Assembly (NCBI RefSeq): GCF_019061365.1
Contig: NZ_JAHPPD010000015.1
Coordinates: 1-37,787, forward strand
Source: Lentilactobacillus dabitei
GTDB taxonomy: Bacteria; Bacillota; Bacilli; Lactobacillales; Lactobacillaceae
Direction: 5' to 3'
DNA: 37,787 nt
Both the position numbers and the translations under genes were made by a program. The notes below the pieces were generated by a model, which saw nothing but the letters and a program-made list of their open reading frames with translations, did not search any database and had not been told where the DNA came from. Shown here one piece after another: positions 1 through 9,121 of the stretch; the first letter of the stretch is position 1, and each line of letters starts with the position of its first letter.

Positions 1-25
1 ACGGACAGGAAATGTCCGTTTTTTT
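1..25 (+). terminator. Intrinsic terminator of the upstream (off-window) gene
   Basis: A 7-bp perfect stem (ACGGACA / TGTCCGT) with a 5-base loop is followed directly by seven Ts. It begins at the first base of the window, so the terminated gene lies to the left. By usual synteny in lactobacilli that gene would be fusA of the str operon, which cannot be seen here. Confidence 0.85.
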
Positions 26-45
26 ATTCTAACGAGAAACAAAAA

Positions 46-88
46 ATCTGTCATCAGTAATAGATAAAATCTATTACCAACGACAGAT
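46..88 (+). ncRNA. Long hairpin, possible small RNA or leader remnant
   Basis: An outer 7-bp stem (ATCTGTC 46-52 / GACAGAT 82-88) and an inner 8-bp stem (TAATAGAT 58-65 / ATCTATTA 69-76) are separated by a symmetrical 5x5 internal loop, with a 3-base apical loop. An intrinsic terminator follows at 106-133. The shape resembles an aptamer-plus-terminator or a small RNA, but I recognise no known family. It sits between two terminators and no clear promoter is visible between base 26 and base 45. Confidence 0.35.
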
Positions 89-105
89 ATTGTAGAACCT
101 AATTA

Positions 106-133
106 AGGACTAGAGGATTCTAGTTCTTTTTTT
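106..133 (+). terminator. Intrinsic terminator
   Basis: A 9-bp stem (AGGACTAGA / TCTAGTTCT, one G-T wobble) with the loop GGAT is followed by seven Ts (127-133). No coding region precedes it, so it probably terminates either readthrough from the left or a short transcript containing the 46-88 hairpin. Confidence 0.75.
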
Positions 134-422
134 GTTGGTTGAAGGATCGGCTAGCTTGCTACAATTGAAACAAGCTTATTTTGAAATGCTAAAATCTATG
201 GTAAAGTTGTATTAGAAAAATTTGTTCTGCAACCGGATAGGTAGATTGGTCACATAAAACCGTTTATCCCATGCATAGTACAGTTTTTAAGGAAATCAAA
301 TCAAGGGAGCTTTCACTGGACGTACCATTAATAGACTCCTGAAATTACAATTTGACTGAGGAGACGGCTTACATGTCATTTCCTAAGGACTTTAATCTGC
401 TCACTTTTTAAATTAATTCGCC
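134..422. other. Non-coding stretch with possible transposase debris
   Basis: No open frame of useful length is present. One forward frame near 271-312 reads PMHSTVFKEIKSR, resembling the helix-turn-helix segment of IS30-family transposases (pattern STI.REIKR). Neighbouring frames are interrupted by stops and would need frame changes to extend the match. A possible weak promoter (TTGAAA 165-170, extended -10 TGcTAAAAT 187-195, 19-base spacer) lies upstream. Very old insertion-sequence debris is the best guess and is unproven. Confidence 0.25.
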
Positions 423-450
423 AATGCCCTTGTTTTATGGGGCATTTTTT
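423..450 (+). terminator. Intrinsic terminator upstream of the S10 operon
   Basis: A 7-bp stem (AATGCCC 423-429 / GGGCATT 440-446) with a 10-base loop runs into six Ts (445-450). It isolates the S10 operon from upstream transcription. The candidate -35 element of the S10 promoter lies within its loop. Confidence 0.75.
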
Positions 451-458
451 AGTACAAT
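430..458 (+). promoter_or_regulatory. Candidate sigma-A promoter of the S10 operon
   Basis: TTGTTT (430-435) and TACAAT (453-458) are spaced by 17 bases. It is the best-spaced pair between the terminator at 423-450 and rpsJ. Transcription would begin near 465 and give an approximately 150-base leader. The -35 box is not perfect and overlaps the terminator hairpin, so confidence is moderate. Confidence 0.4.
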
Positions 459-518
459 ATTTGAGTACTTGTTTTTAGGGATTAGTTTGCCTAAAAATCA
501 TTACGTATTAGCTTTGAT

Positions 519-574
519 GTGAAAGGTTGCGACACACCCGGATGCTTTGCCATGGGTTTGGCGGTAATTTTCAC
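519..574 (+). promoter_or_regulatory. Structured 5' leader of the S10 operon (candidate r-protein leader)
   Basis: An outer stem GTGAAA (519-524) / TTTCAC (569-574) encloses an inner stem ACCC (536-539) / GGGT (554-557). GCC...GGC (549-551 / 560-562) offers an alternative pairing. The element ends about 30 bases before the rpsJ ribosome binding site. S10 operons in other bacteria are feedback-regulated through their leader (L4 in E. coli). A similar role here is inference. Confidence 0.4.
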
Positions 575-616
575 GGAGTTAGTCATATTTTCAAAATAGA
601 CGAAGGAGGGAATACA

Positions 617-925
617 ATGGCAAAACAAAAAATTCGTATCCGCTTGAAGGCATACGAGCATCGCATCTTAGACCAATCCGCAGACAAGATTGTTGCTACT
701 GCGCAAAGAACTGGAGCTACTATTTCAGGTCCAATTCCATTGCCAACTGATCGTACAATCTACACTGTTTTGGCTTCACCACATAAATTTAAGGATTCAC
801 GTGAGCAATTTGAAATCTTGACTCACAAACGTCTAATTGACATTTTAAATCCAACACCTAAGACAGTCGACTCATTAATGAAGCTCGACTTGCCAAGTGG
901 TGTGGATATCGAAATCAAACTATAA
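617..925 (+). CDS. rpsJ: 30S ribosomal protein S10
   Basis: S10 is a small-subunit head protein that also acts as NusE in transcription antitermination with NusB. The 102-residue product begins [15 protein letters not shown] and matches the family over its full length, including the ISGPIPLPT loop and the [17 protein letters not shown] segment. I chose ATG 617 because AAGGAGGG lies at 603-610. The in-frame GTG at 527 would only translate the structured leader. It is the first gene of the S10-spc-alpha cluster and is followed by rplC after 27 bases. Confidence 0.98.
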   Translation: MAKQKIRIRLKAYEHRILDQSADKIVATAQRTGATISGPIPLPTDRTIYTVLASPHKFKDSREQFEILTHKRLIDILNPTPKTVDSLMKLDLPSGVDIEIKL

Positions 926-952
926 TAATTACAATATATTGGAGGTGTACTC

Positions 953-1591
953 ATGACCAGAAAAGGAATCTTAGGAAAGAAAGTTGGAATGACTCAAGTT
1001 TTCACTGATAACGGCGAATTAGTTCCAGTAACTGTTGTTGAAGTGACACCTAATGTCATTATGCAAATCAAGACCGTTGAAAATGACGGTTACGAGGCTG
1101 TTCAATTAGGTTATTCTGATAAGCGCGCTGTGCTTACCAACAAGCCTGAACAGGGTCATGCAAACAAAGCTAAAACTACTCCTAAGCGCTTCATTAAAGA
1201 AATCAAAGATGTTGAGCTGGGAGATTACAAAGTATCTGACGAAGTTAAGGCTGATATTTTTGAACCAGGAGACATCGTTGATGTAACTGGTACGACAAAA
1301 GGTCATGGATACCAAGGAAACATTCATAAAGATGGTCAATCACGTGGACCAGAAACTCACGGTTCTCGTTATCACCGTCGTCCAGGTTCTTTAGGTGTTA
1401 TTATTAACCGAGTTGTTCCTGGTATGAAATTACCCGGAAGAATGGGTAACAAAACAGTAACTATTCAAAACCTTGAAGTTGTCAGCACAGATCTAGACAA
1501 CAACGTTATCTTAATTAAGGGTAATGTACCTGGTGCCAATAAATCATTCGTTACAATTAGATCAGCTGTTAACGGCGGATCAAAAAAGTAG
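953..1591 (+). CDS. rplC: 50S ribosomal protein L3
   Basis: L3 is an early 23S rRNA assembly protein whose extended loop reaches the peptidyl transferase centre. The 212-residue product opens with the conserved [16 protein letters not shown]. It carries the family core, including [29 protein letters not shown] and the [15 protein letters not shown] segment of the loop. A GGAGGTG site precedes the ATG. It lies 27 bases after rpsJ and 17 bases before rplD in the same transcript. Confidence 0.98.
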   Translation: MTRKGILGKKVGMTQVFTDNGELVPVTVVEVTPNVIMQIKTVENDGYEAVQLGYSDKRAVLTNKPEQGHANKAKTTPKRFIKEIKDVELGDYKVSDEVKADIFEPGDIVDVTGTTKGHGYQGNIHKDGQSRGPETHGSRYHRRPGSLGVIINRVVPGMKLPGRMGNKTVTIQNLEVVSTDLDNNVILIKGNVPGANKSFVTIRSAVNGGSKK

Positions 1592-1608
1592 AAAGGAGGC
1601 AACCATAG

Positions 1609-2232
1609 ATGACTGATGTAGCATTATACAAACAAGATGGAAGCAAGAATGGTACTGTTGCACTTAATGATGGTATCTTCGGCATTGAGCCAAACAATAA
1701 CGTCGTATTTGACGCAATTGTCATGCAACGTGCTTCTCTTCGTCAAGGAACGCATTCCGTTAAGAACCGTTCTGCAGTTCGCGGTGGAGGTAAGAAGCCA
1801 TGGCGTCAAAAGGGTACTGGTAGAGCTCGTCAAGGTTCTATCCGTTCACCACAGTGGCGTGGTGGTGGAATTGTCTTCGGACCAACTCCACGATCATACT
1901 CATACCGTTTGCCTAAGAAAGTATCACGATTGGCATTGAAGTCAGTATTATCTGAAAAAGTTTCAGATGACAAATTGGTTGTAATCGATTCATTATCATT
2001 CGATGCACCTAAGACCAAGGACTTTGCTGAGATGTTAGACAAATTAAACGTTTCAACTAAGACATTAGTAGTTTTGGAAGATGACAACGAAAAGGCATTG
2101 TTATCAGCACGTAATTTAGAAAATGTAAAGGTTGTTTCTGCTAATGGAATCAACACTTTAGATGTTGCTGATCATGATAAAGTTATCATTACAAAAGCTG
2201 CTCTTTCTCAAGTAGAGGAGGTGCTCGCATAA
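1609..2232 (+). CDS. rplD: 50S ribosomal protein L4
   Basis: L4 lines the nascent-chain exit tunnel and is the translational and transcriptional autoregulator of the S10 operon in E. coli. The 207-residue product has the characteristic basic tunnel loop (about residues 45-100: [20 protein letters not shown] and [18 protein letters not shown]). The globular Rossmann-like domain follows. The stop codon overlaps the rplW start by one base (TAATG), suggesting translational coupling. Whether L4 regulates this operon through the 519-574 leader is not known from the sequence. Confidence 0.98.
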   Translation: MTDVALYKQDGSKNGTVALNDGIFGIEPNNNVVFDAIVMQRASLRQGTHSVKNRSAVRGGGKKPWRQKGTGRARQGSIRSPQWRGGGIVFGPTPRSYSYRLPKKVSRLALKSVLSEKVSDDKLVVIDSLSFDAPKTKDFAEMLDKLNVSTKTLVVLEDDNEKALLSARNLENVKVVSANGINTLDVADHDKVIITKAALSQVEEVLA

Positions 2233-2519
2233 TGGAATCACGCGATATTATTTTACGTCCAGTAATTACTGAAGAGACAACCAGCAAGATGGACAATAAG
2301 ACATACACATTCGATGTTGATTTACGAGCAACCAAGACACAGGTCAAAAAAGCTACTGAAGACATTTTCGATGTTAAAGTTGTTAAAGTAAACATCATGA
2401 ACGTAAGAGGAAAATTAAAGCGTCAAGGTAGATATGCCGGTTATACTCGGAAACGCCGTAAGGCTATTGTTACCTTGTCCGCAGATTCAAAAGAAATCGA
2501 ATTATTCAGTGAAGAATAA
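2232..2519 (+). CDS. rplW: 50S ribosomal protein L23
   Basis: L23 sits at the tunnel exit and is the docking site for trigger factor and SRP. The 95-residue protein begins [17 protein letters not shown] and has the family pattern [17 protein letters not shown], followed by the basic [20 protein letters not shown] extension. Its ATG overlaps the rplD stop and AGAGGAGG lies just upstream inside rplD. Length and sequence are normal for Bacilli. Confidence 0.97.
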   Translation: MESRDIILRPVITEETTSKMDNKTYTFDVDLRATKTQVKKATEDIFDVKVVKVNIMNVRGKLKRQGRYAGYTRKRRKAIVTLSADSKEIELFSEE

Positions 2520-2549
2520 TTTATAATCTGAAATTAGGAGGGAAACGTT

Positions 2550-3389
2550 GTGGCCATTAAAACATATAAGCCAACCAGTAACGGTCGACGCAATATGACA
2601 AGCTTGGACTACAGTGGCATTACTAAAACTAAGCCAGAGAAGTCCTTACTTGAATCAAAAAGCAAAACAGCCGGTCGTAATAACTATGGTCGAATGACTG
2701 TTCGTCACCGTGGCGGTGGAAACAAGAACCAATATCGTATCATCGATTTTAAACGTATCAAAGATAATGTTGAAGCGACTGTCAAAGCGATTGAATATGA
2801 TCCTAACCGGACCGCCAATATTGCTTTATTAGTCTATGAAGATGGTGTTAAATCATACATCATTGCGCCTAAGGGATTGAAAGTTGGAGATAAGGTTGAA
2901 TCTGGTCCTGATGCAGATATCAAGGCTGGTAATGCATTACCACTTTCGAACATTCCTGTAGGTTCAATTATCCATAATATCGAAATCAAGCCTGGTAAGG
3001 GTGGTCAGCTTGCTCGTTCAGCTGGTGCATCTGCCCAATTGCTTGGCCGTGATGGTAAATACTCATTGGTTCGCCTCTCATCAGGTGAAGTTCGTTTGGT
3101 TCTTAGCACAAACCGTGCTTCTATCGGTTCTGTTGGAAACGAAGAACATGAATTGATCAACGTTGGTAAAGCTGGTCGAACACGTTATAAGGGTCAACGC
3201 CCACATGTTCGTGGATCAGTTATGAACCCTAACGATCACCCTCATGGTGGTGGTGAAGGTAAAGCACCAGTTGGTCTTCCATCACCATTATCACCATGGG
3301 GTAAGAAGACAGTTGGTAAGAAGACCCGTTCTAAGAAGGCACGTTCAAACAAATTTATTGTACGTCGTCGTAAGGGTTCAAAGATGTAA
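2550..3389 (+). CDS. rplB: 50S ribosomal protein L2
   Basis: L2 is a primary 23S rRNA-binding protein needed for subunit association and peptidyl transferase assembly. The 279-residue product carries the N-terminal [14 protein letters not shown], the [18 protein letters not shown] segment, and the C-terminal [17 protein letters not shown] region that contains the conserved functional histidine. Translation starts at GTG 2550, eight bases after AGGAGGG. The in-frame context leaves no better ATG. Confidence 0.98.
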   Translation: MAIKTYKPTSNGRRNMTSLDYSGITKTKPEKSLLESKSKTAGRNNYGRMTVRHRGGGNKNQYRIIDFKRIKDNVEATVKAIEYDPNRTANIALLVYEDGVKSYIIAPKGLKVGDKVESGPDADIKAGNALPLSNIPVGSIIHNIEIKPGKGGQLARSAGASAQLLGRDGKYSLVRLSSGEVRLVLSTNRASIGSVGNEEHELINVGKAGRTRYKGQRPHVRGSVMNPNDHPHGGGEGKAPVGLPSPLSPWGKKTVGKKTRSKKARSNKFIVRRRKGSKM

Positions 3390-3436
3390 TTTAATCCACT
3401 AAAAAGAACTAATACTGAAACAGAGGAGGTTGCAAA

Positions 3437-3712
3437 ATGAGTCGTAGTTTGAAAAAAGGACCATTTGCCGATGAGTACTTACTTAAAAAAGTAGATGCTC
3501 AGAAGGATCAAGACAAAAAGTCTGTTATTAAGACATGGTCACGTCGTTCAACGATTTTCCCAAGCTTTATTGGATATACATTTGCTGTTTATGATGGACG
3601 GAAACACGTCCCAGTTTATATTCAAGAAGACATGGTAGGCCATAAGCTTGGAGAATTTGTTCCAACGCGGACATTCCATGGTCATAATACTGACGATAAG
3701 AAGACTGTTTAA
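3437..3712 (+). CDS. rpsS: 30S ribosomal protein S19
   Basis: S19 binds the head of the small subunit with S13, near the A-site finger. The 91-residue product starts [19 protein letters not shown] and contains the conserved [18 protein letters not shown] and [17 protein letters not shown] segments. A GAGGAGG site precedes the ATG. It lies 47 bases after rplB and 17 bases before rplV. Confidence 0.98.
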   Translation: MSRSLKKGPFADEYLLKKVDAQKDQDKKSVIKTWSRRSTIFPSFIGYTFAVYDGRKHVPVYIQEDMVGHKLGEFVPTRTFHGHNTDDKKTV

Positions 3713-3729
3713 AGCAAGGAGGATAACAA

Positions 3730-4086
3730 ATGGCTGAACAAGTTACATCAGCAAAAGCAACTGCTAAAACTGTTCGCATTGCCGCACGAAAGGTCCGTCT
3801 TGTAGTTGATCTTATCAGAGGCAAGAGCGTTGCCGAAGCCGCCGCAATCTTAGATTTCACCCCACGCGGTGCTTCTCCAGTGGTTTCAAAAGTACTTAAA
3901 TCTGCTGTTGCAAATGCAGAAAACAATTTTGATTTAGATAGCGAAAACTTATTTGTTAGTGAAGCCTTCGTTAATGAAGGGGCAACTCTTAAGCGGTTCC
4001 GTCCGCGTGCTAAGGGTTCTGCATCACCAATCAATAAGCGAACTAGTCACATTACAATCATTGTATCTGAAAAAGAGGAGGGGTAA
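3730..4086 (+). CDS. rplV: 50S ribosomal protein L22
   Basis: L22 spans the large subunit from surface to exit tunnel, and its beta-hairpin forms the tunnel constriction affected by macrolides. The 118-residue product shows the family pattern [19 protein letters not shown] and the hairpin [21 protein letters not shown] near the C-terminus. AAGGAGG precedes the ATG. Only three bases separate its stop from the rpsC GTG, so the two are probably coupled. Confidence 0.98.
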   Translation: MAEQVTSAKATAKTVRIAARKVRLVVDLIRGKSVAEAAAILDFTPRGASPVVSKVLKSAVANAENNFDLDSENLFVSEAFVNEGATLKRFRPRAKGSASPINKRTSHITIIVSEKEEG

Positions 4087-4089
4087 CGC

Positions 4090-4755
4090 GTGGGTAATAA
4101 GGTAAATCCTAATGGTTTACGAGTTGGAATCATTCGCGATTGGGAAGCTAAATGGTACGCAGGCAAGAACTATGCTGCATATCTTCGTGAAGATTTACAA
4201 ATCCGTAAATATATAGAGAAACGTCTTGCTAGCGCGTCAGTTTCTACTGTTGAAATTGAACGTGCCGCAAATCGCGTTAATGTTTCGATTCACACTGCTA
4301 AACCAGGAATGGTTATTGGTAAGGGTGGACAAGAAGTAGAGAATCTTCGTAAAGAACTCAATGACTTAACTGGCAAACGGGTTCACATCAACATCATCGA
4401 AATCAAGAAGCCTGATTTGGATGCTAAGTTGGTTGGTGAAAACATTGCTCGCCAATTGGAAGGCCGTGTTGCATTCCGTCGTGCAATGCGTCAATCAATG
4501 CAACGAACAATGCGTGCCGGTGCTCAAGGTATTAAGACTCAGGTTTCTGGACGTCTTAATGGTGCCGATATGGCTCGAGTTGAGAGTTATTCTGATGGAA
4601 CTGTTCCATTGCATACTTTAAGAGCAGATATTGACTACTCATGGGTTGAAGCTTTTACTACTTATGGTTCCATTGGTGTAAAGACTTGGATCTATCGTGG
4701 TGAGATTCTCCCTGAAAAGCCAAAGAACAGTAAAGCTGATAAAGGAGGGAAATAA
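4090..4755 (+). CDS. rpsC: 30S ribosomal protein S3
   Basis: S3 lies at the mRNA entry channel and contributes to mRNA helicase activity. The 221-residue product has [18 protein letters not shown] at the N-terminus, a type II KH domain with the motif [14 protein letters not shown], and the C-terminal domain containing [20 protein letters not shown]. It starts at GTG 4090 after GAGGAGGGG inside the end of rplV. The length is typical of Bacilli. Confidence 0.98.
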   Translation: MGNKVNPNGLRVGIIRDWEAKWYAGKNYAAYLREDLQIRKYIEKRLASASVSTVEIERAANRVNVSIHTAKPGMVIGKGGQEVENLRKELNDLTGKRVHINIIEIKKPDLDAKLVGENIARQLEGRVAFRRAMRQSMQRTMRAGAQGIKTQVSGRLNGADMARVESYSDGTVPLHTLRADIDYSWVEAFTTYGSIGVKTWIYRGEILPEKPKNSKADKGGK

Positions 4756-4757
4756 AC

Positions 4758-5192
4758 ATGTTAGTACCTAAACGTGTAAAGCATCGTCGTGAACATCGTG
4801 GCAAGCTTCGCGGAGCCGCTAAGGGTGGCAAAACGGTTACTTTCGGTGACTACGGTTTACAAGCACTTGATTCACATTGGATCACAAACCGTCAAATCGA
4901 AGCATGTCGTGTGGCGATGACTCGTCATATGAAGCGTGGAGGAAGAGTTTGGATTAAGATTTTCCCTCACAAGTCATATACTGAAAAAGGTGTCGGAGTT
5001 CGAATGGGTAATGGTAAAGGTACACCAGCAGGCTGGGTATCACCAGTTAAGCGTGGTAAAGTATTGTTTGAAATTGGCGGCGTTGATAAAGCAACCGCTC
5101 ATGAAGCATTACGCCTTGCATCAAACAAACTTCCTGTTCGTACTAAGATCATAGAACGTGAGGAAGTAGGTGGCGAATCAAATGAAGGCTAA
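4758..5192 (+). CDS. rplP: 50S ribosomal protein L16
   Basis: L16 organises the A-site tRNA elbow region of the large subunit. The 144-residue product begins [19 protein letters not shown] and contains [20 protein letters not shown] and the loop [27 protein letters not shown] precedes the ATG, which lies two bases after the rpsC stop. The 3' end overlaps rpmC. Confidence 0.98.
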   Translation: MLVPKRVKHRREHRGKLRGAAKGGKTVTFGDYGLQALDSHWITNRQIEACRVAMTRHMKRGGRVWIKIFPHKSYTEKGVGVRMGNGKGTPAGWVSPVKRGKVLFEIGGVDKATAHEALRLASNKLPVRTKIIEREEVGGESNEG

Positions 5193-5376
5193 AGATATTA
5201 ATGAGTTAACCACTGCTCAAATGATTGATAAAGAAAAAGATTATAAAGATGAACTGTTCAATCTTCGTTTCCAATTAGCCACTGGTCAGTTGGAAAACAC
5301 CGCGCGATTAAAGCAAGTTCGTAAAAACATTGCGCGGATCAAGACTGCACTTCGTCAACAAGAATTAAACAAGTAG
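5182..5376 (+). CDS. rpmC: 50S ribosomal protein L29
   Basis: L29 is a small helical-hairpin protein at the tunnel exit next to L23. The family core reads [19 protein letters not shown], then [19 protein letters not shown] place the start at ATG 5182, giving 64 residues. The family normally begins MKAK, and AGGTGG (5168-5173) lies eight bases upstream. An in-frame GTG at 5170 would add MANQ and remains possible. Either start overlaps the end of rplP (by 11 or 23 bases), indicating translational coupling. Confidence 0.95.
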   Translation: MKAKDINELTTAQMIDKEKDYKDELFNLRFQLATGQLENTARLKQVRKNIARIKTALRQQELNK

Positions 5377-5400
5377 AATACGATAAGGGAGGTATAATTA

Positions 5401-5667
5401 ATGGCTGAAGAACGCAACGAGCGTAAAGTTTATCAGGGACGTGTTGTTTCTGACAAGAGTAACAAAACCATCACGGTTGAAGTTTCAACATACAAAACTC
5501 ACCCACGTTATGGCAAACGTATTCGTTACTCAAAGAAATTCACTGCTCATGATGAAAACAATGAAGCTAAGACCGGCGACACAGTTGAAATTATGGAAAC
5601 TCGTCCATTGTCTAAGACAAAACGTTTCCGTCTAATCAAAATTGTTGAAAAAGCGGTTATCATTTAA
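5401..5667 (+). CDS. rpsQ: 30S ribosomal protein S17
   Basis: S17 is an OB-fold primary 16S rRNA-binding protein. The 88-residue product contains [40 protein letters not shown] and the C-terminal [20 protein letters not shown] typical of the family. GGGAGG lies about ten bases before the ATG. It follows rpmC by 24 bases. Confidence 0.97.
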   Translation: MAEERNERKVYQGRVVSDKSNKTITVEVSTYKTHPRYGKRIRYSKKFTAHDENNEAKTGDTVEIMETRPLSKTKRFRLIKIVEKAVII

Positions 5668-5717
5668 CTTAAATTAATTATCGTATTCTATTTTAACGAC
5701 GAAGGGAGGATATACCT

Positions 5718-6086
5718 GTGATTCAACAAGAAAGTCGATTAAAAGTTGCCGACAACTCAGGTGCAAGAGAATTGCTTACTATCAAAGTTTTAGGTGGCTC
5801 AACTAGAAGGTATGCCGGAATCGGCGATACCATCGTTGCTACTGTAAAACAAGCAACACCAGGTGGCGTTGTCAAAAAGGGTGATGTTGTTAAAGCCGTT
5901 GTTGTACGTACAAAGTCAGTTACTCGTCGTACAGATGGTTCTTACATTCGCTTTGACGAAAATGCTGCCGTTTTGATTCGTGATGACAAGAGTCCCCAAG
6001 GCACTCGTATCTTTGGCCCGGTTGCTCGTGAATTACGTGATAACAACTTCATGAAGATTGTTTCATTAGCTCCAGAAGTACTTTAA
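5718..6086 (+). CDS. rplN: 50S ribosomal protein L14
   Basis: L14 lies at the subunit interface, where it contacts 16S rRNA and binds the silencing factor RsfS. The 122-residue product begins [18 protein letters not shown] and carries the conserved [24 protein letters not shown] and [10 protein letters not shown]. It starts at GTG 5718 after GGGAGG. Length and sequence are fully normal. Confidence 0.98.
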   Translation: MIQQESRLKVADNSGARELLTIKVLGGSTRRYAGIGDTIVATVKQATPGGVVKKGDVVKAVVVRTKSVTRRTDGSYIRFDENAAVLIRDDKSPQGTRIFGPVARELRDNNFMKIVSLAPEVL

Positions 6087-6116
6087 TAACAACCAGGATA
6101 TAAGGAGGTGCCGCAG

Positions 6117-6425
6117 ATGTTCATTAAAACTGGTGACAAAGTTCGTGTTATTAGTGGTAAGGACAAAGGTAAGGAAGGGACAGTCACTAAGACTATCGCT
6201 TCAAAAGACCGTGTGATTGTTGAAGGTATCAACAAAGTTAAAAAGCATACCAAAGCTTCTTCTACCAACCCTCAAGGTGGGATCGTAGATGCTGAAGCAC
6301 CAATCCACGTTTCAAATGTGATGTTAATTGATCCATCTACCAACGAACCAACTCGCATTGGGATCAAAGTTGAAGATGGCAAAAAAGTACGTTACTCAAA
6401 GAAATCGCAAAAAGCGATTGATTAA
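6117..6425 (+). CDS. rplX: 50S ribosomal protein L24
   Basis: L24 initiates large-subunit assembly. The 102-residue product begins [21 protein letters not shown], a KOW motif, and continues with [11 protein letters not shown] and [17 protein letters not shown] 6117 is chosen because AAGGAGGTG (6101-6109) lies at the right distance and the family begins with MFIK or similar. The in-frame GTG at 6108 sits inside that ribosome binding site. Confidence 0.97.
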   Translation: MFIKTGDKVRVISGKDKGKEGTVTKTIASKDRVIVEGINKVKKHTKASSTNPQGGIVDAEAPIHVSNVMLIDPSTNEPTRIGIKVEDGKKVRYSKKSQKAID

Positions 6426-6453
6426 CTTTTAACGAAAGGAGGATACCCTTTAA

Positions 6454-6996
6454 ATGTCAAGTCGTTTACGAGAAAAATTCAATTCTGAAATTACCCCACA
6501 CATGATGGATAAGTTCAGTTATAAATCAGTTATGCAAGCTCCAAAGCTTGATAAGATTGTTTTAAACATGGGTGTTGGTGATGCTGTTACTAACGCTAAG
6601 AATCTTGATGAAGCCGTTGCTGAATTAGCACTTATTTCAGGTCAAAAGCCTTTGATTACAAAAGCCAAGAAATCAATCGCCGGCTTTAGATTGCGTGAAG
6701 GTAATGCAATTGGTGCCAAAGTAACACTCCGTGGAGATCGGATGTATGACTTCTTGGATAAATTAATTAACGTTTCACTACCACGTGTTCGTGACTTCCA
6801 TGGTGTAAGTAGCCGTGCTTTTGATGGTCGCGGAAACTACACACTAGGTGTTCGTGAACAATTAATTTTCCCTGAAATTGATTATGATAATGTTAACCGT
6901 GTCAGAGGTATGGATATTGTAATCGTAACTACAGCAAATACCGATGAAGAATCACATGAATTGTTGGCTCAATTCGGTATGCCATTTGCTAGATAA
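6454..6996 (+). CDS. rplE: 50S ribosomal protein L5
   Basis: L5 binds 5S rRNA with L18 and contacts the P-site tRNA and bridge B1b. The 180-residue product contains [37 protein letters not shown] and [17 protein letters not shown], all family signatures. AAAGGAGG precedes the ATG. It is followed by rpsN after 16 bases. Confidence 0.98.
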   Translation: MSSRLREKFNSEITPHMMDKFSYKSVMQAPKLDKIVLNMGVGDAVTNAKNLDEAVAELALISGQKPLITKAKKSIAGFRLREGNAIGAKVTLRGDRMYDFLDKLINVSLPRVRDFHGVSSRAFDGRGNYTLGVREQLIFPEIDYDNVNRVRGMDIVIVTTANTDEESHELLAQFGMPFAR

Positions 6997-7012
6997 TTGA
7001 GGAGGTTTCACA

Positions 7013-7198
7013 TTGGCTAAAAAATCATTAATTGTAAAAAGTGAACGCCCTGCAAAGTTCTCAACACAAAATTACACACGTTGTGAGCGCTGTGGACGAC
7101 CTCGTTCAGTATACAAGAAATTTCATTTATGCCGTCTTTGCATCCGTGAACTTGCCCACAAGGGTCAAATTCCTGGCATGAAGAAAGCTAGTTGGTAA
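7013..7198 (+). CDS. rpsN: 30S ribosomal protein S14, zinc-binding (type Z)
   Basis: S14 completes the head of the small subunit. The 61-residue product carries two CxxC pairs (C24, C27, C40, C43; CERC and CRLC), so it is the zinc-binding C+ form. [23 protein letters not shown] is typical of this short type. It starts at TTG 7013 after GAGGAGG. Many Firmicutes carry an additional zinc-free S14 elsewhere; that copy is not in this window. Confidence 0.97.
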   Translation: MAKKSLIVKSERPAKFSTQNYTRCERCGRPRSVYKKFHLCRLCIRELAHKGQIPGMKKASW

Positions 7199-7224
7199 TA
7201 TATTAAAAAGGAGGTTGTGCGCTG

Positions 7225-7623
7225 ATGTCTATGACTGATCCAATTGCAGACTTTTTAACTCGCATCCGTAATGCGAACATGGTTTACCATGAAACAGTTG
7301 AAGTTCCTGCATCAAAAATCAAACGAGACATCGCTGAAATTCTCAAACGTGAGGGTTTTGTACGCGATGTTGAATATATCGAAGATGACAAGCAAGGCGT
7401 TATCCGGGTTTTCCTGAAATATGGAAAGGATAAACAACGTGTCATTACTGGCTTGAAGCGAATTTCAAAGCCAGGCTTGCGTTCATACGTGAAAGCAGAT
7501 GCTGTTCCTAAGGTTTTAAATGGTCTTGGAATTGCAATTATTTCAACATCAAACGGTGTTATTACTGATAAGCAGGCACGCGCCCAGAAAATTGGCGGCG
7601 AAGTGTTAGCATACGTTTGGTAA
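7225..7623 (+). CDS. rpsH: 30S ribosomal protein S8
   Basis: S8 is a central 16S rRNA-binding protein and, in E. coli, the repressor of the spc operon. The 132-residue product begins [18 protein letters not shown] and ends with [18 protein letters not shown], carrying the C-terminal S8 motif [19 protein letters not shown] at 7208-7215 favours ATG 7225 over the second in-frame ATG at 7231. Confidence 0.98.
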   Translation: MSMTDPIADFLTRIRNANMVYHETVEVPASKIKRDIAEILKREGFVRDVEYIEDDKQGVIRVFLKYGKDKQRVITGLKRISKPGLRSYVKADAVPKVLNGLGIAIISTSNGVITDKQARAQKIGGEVLAYVW

Positions 7624-7652
7624 TAAATTCATTCAAATTGGAGGTGTGATAG

Positions 7653-8192
7653 ATGAGTCGTATTGGTTATAAAACTGTTGTTTTGCCAAAGGGTGTTGAA
7701 GTTAAAACTGACGGAGACACAGTAACTGTTAAGGGTTCCAAGGGTACTTTATCTCGTGAGATGTCACCAGAAATCAAGATGAACGTCAAAGATAATGAAG
7801 TAAACTTCGAACCAATTGGCGACTACAATGACAAGATCCGTGCCTTGCATGGAACATCCCGTGCCAACTTCAACAACATGGTTGAAGGGGTTACAAACGG
7901 ATTCAAGAAAACATTGAAGCTTGTCGGTGTTGGATACCGTGCTCAACTTAAAGGTAAAACTTTAACATTGAATGTTGGTTATTCAAACCCAGTTGAAATG
8001 AAAGTTCCCGATGACATTACACTTGAAGTTCCTGATAACACTACTATTCATATTAGTGGTATTAGCAAACAACATGTCGGTGACTTTGCTGCATCTGTTC
8101 GTGCCGTTCGTTCACCTGAACCATATAAAGGTAAAGGTATTCGTTACGAAAACGAACATATTATTCGTAAGGAAGGTAAGACTGGTAAGTAA
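7653..8192 (+). CDS. rplF: 50S ribosomal protein L6
   Basis: L6 sits near the GTPase-associated centre close to the sarcin-ricin loop. The 179-residue product has two repeated alpha/beta domains. Visible segments include [38 protein letters not shown] and the C-terminal signature [21 protein letters not shown] precedes the ATG. Confidence 0.98.
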   Translation: MSRIGYKTVVLPKGVEVKTDGDTVTVKGSKGTLSREMSPEIKMNVKDNEVNFEPIGDYNDKIRALHGTSRANFNNMVEGVTNGFKKTLKLVGVGYRAQLKGKTLTLNVGYSNPVEMKVPDDITLEVPDNTTIHISGISKQHVGDFAASVRAVRSPEPYKGKGIRYENEHIIRKEGKTGK

Positions 8193-8226
8193 TTTATCAG
8201 CCTAATAAAATTTTGAGGTGACTATT

Positions 8227-8583
8227 GTGATTTCTAAACCAGATAAAAATAAGAGTCGGAAACGTCGTCATAACCGTGTCCGCAACAAAATTTCTGGTAC
8301 TGCCGAGTGCCCACGCTTGAATGTTTATCGTTCTAATACAAACATCTACGCTCAAGTAATTGATGACGTAGCGGGTGTAACGCTTGTTAGTGCCTCAACA
8401 CTAGATTCTGCAATCAGTGATGGAAACAAGACTGAACAAGCAGCCGGTGTTGGTAAATTAGTAGCTCAACGTGCAAGCGAAAAGAATATCAAAAAGGTTG
8501 TTTTTGATCGTGGTGGCTATTTGTATCATGGTCGTGTTCAAGCTCTTGCCGATGCAGCCCGTGAAAATGGACTGGAATTCTAA
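8227..8583 (+). CDS. rplR: 50S ribosomal protein L18
   Basis: L18 binds 5S rRNA in the central protuberance. The 118-residue product begins [19 protein letters not shown] and shows [43 protein letters not shown] and the typical end GLEF. I place the start at GTG 8227, with GAGGTG (8215-8220) as its ribosome binding site. An upstream in-frame GTG at 8218 lies inside that site and would add three residues not usual for the family. Confidence 0.96.
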   Translation: MISKPDKNKSRKRRHNRVRNKISGTAECPRLNVYRSNTNIYAQVIDDVAGVTLVSASTLDSAISDGNKTEQAAGVGKLVAQRASEKNIKKVVFDRGGYLYHGRVQALADAARENGLEF

Positions 8584-8603
8584 TAAAGGAGGAATAACCG
8601 CAC

Positions 8604-9107
8604 ATGAAGAAATTTATTGATCCAGAAAAGTTAGAGCTTGAAGACAACGTTGTATCAATCAACCGGATCACTAAAGTTGTTAAAGGTGGACGTCGTCTTC
8701 GTTTCGCTGCTTTGGTAGTTGTCGGAGACAAGCACGGACATGTTGGTTTTGGAACTGGTAAAGCACAAGAAGTTCCTGAAGCAATTCGTAAAGCAGTTGA
8801 AGCAGCTCGTAAAAACTTGATTGAGGTTCCGATTGTTGGTACAACAATTCCTCACGAAGTTTTAGGAACTTTCGGTGGTGGCCGTATTATGTTGAAGCCC
8901 GCTGAAGAAGGTTCTGGAGTTGCAGCTGGTGGCGCTGTTCGTTCCGTGATGGAATTAGCTGGCGTCGATGATGTTACTAGTAAACGATTGGGTTCAAATA
9001 CTCCTATCAACGTTATCCGAGCAACATTCCAGGGCTTGGCTGAATTGAAAAGTGCTGAAGAAGTTTCAGCTCTACGTGGTGTTTCAACTCAACATTTAGC
9101 TGAATAA
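8604..9107 (+). CDS. rpsE: 30S ribosomal protein S5
   Basis: S5 contributes to decoding fidelity and mRNA unwinding, and mutations in its N-terminal loop give spectinomycin resistance. The 167-residue product contains the double-stranded RNA-binding segment [19 protein letters not shown], then [21 protein letters not shown], and the C-terminal domain with [22 protein letters not shown] precedes the ATG. The spectinomycin loop reads as the unmutated VKGGRR. Confidence 0.98.
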   Translation: MKKFIDPEKLELEDNVVSINRITKVVKGGRRLRFAALVVVGDKHGHVGFGTGKAQEVPEAIRKAVEAARKNLIEVPIVGTTIPHEVLGTFGGGRIMLKPAEEGSGVAAGGAVRSVMELAGVDDVTSKRLGSNTPINVIRATFQGLAELKSAEEVSALRGVSTQHLAE

Positions 9108-9121
9108 GGAGGGTGTTTTAA

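Noticed and set aside
3567-4034. 155-codon open frame on the minus strand opposite rpsS and rplV
   Set aside because: It lies fully antisense to two certain ribosomal protein genes, has no ribosome binding site and resembles no family; it is a shadow of biased r-protein codon use.
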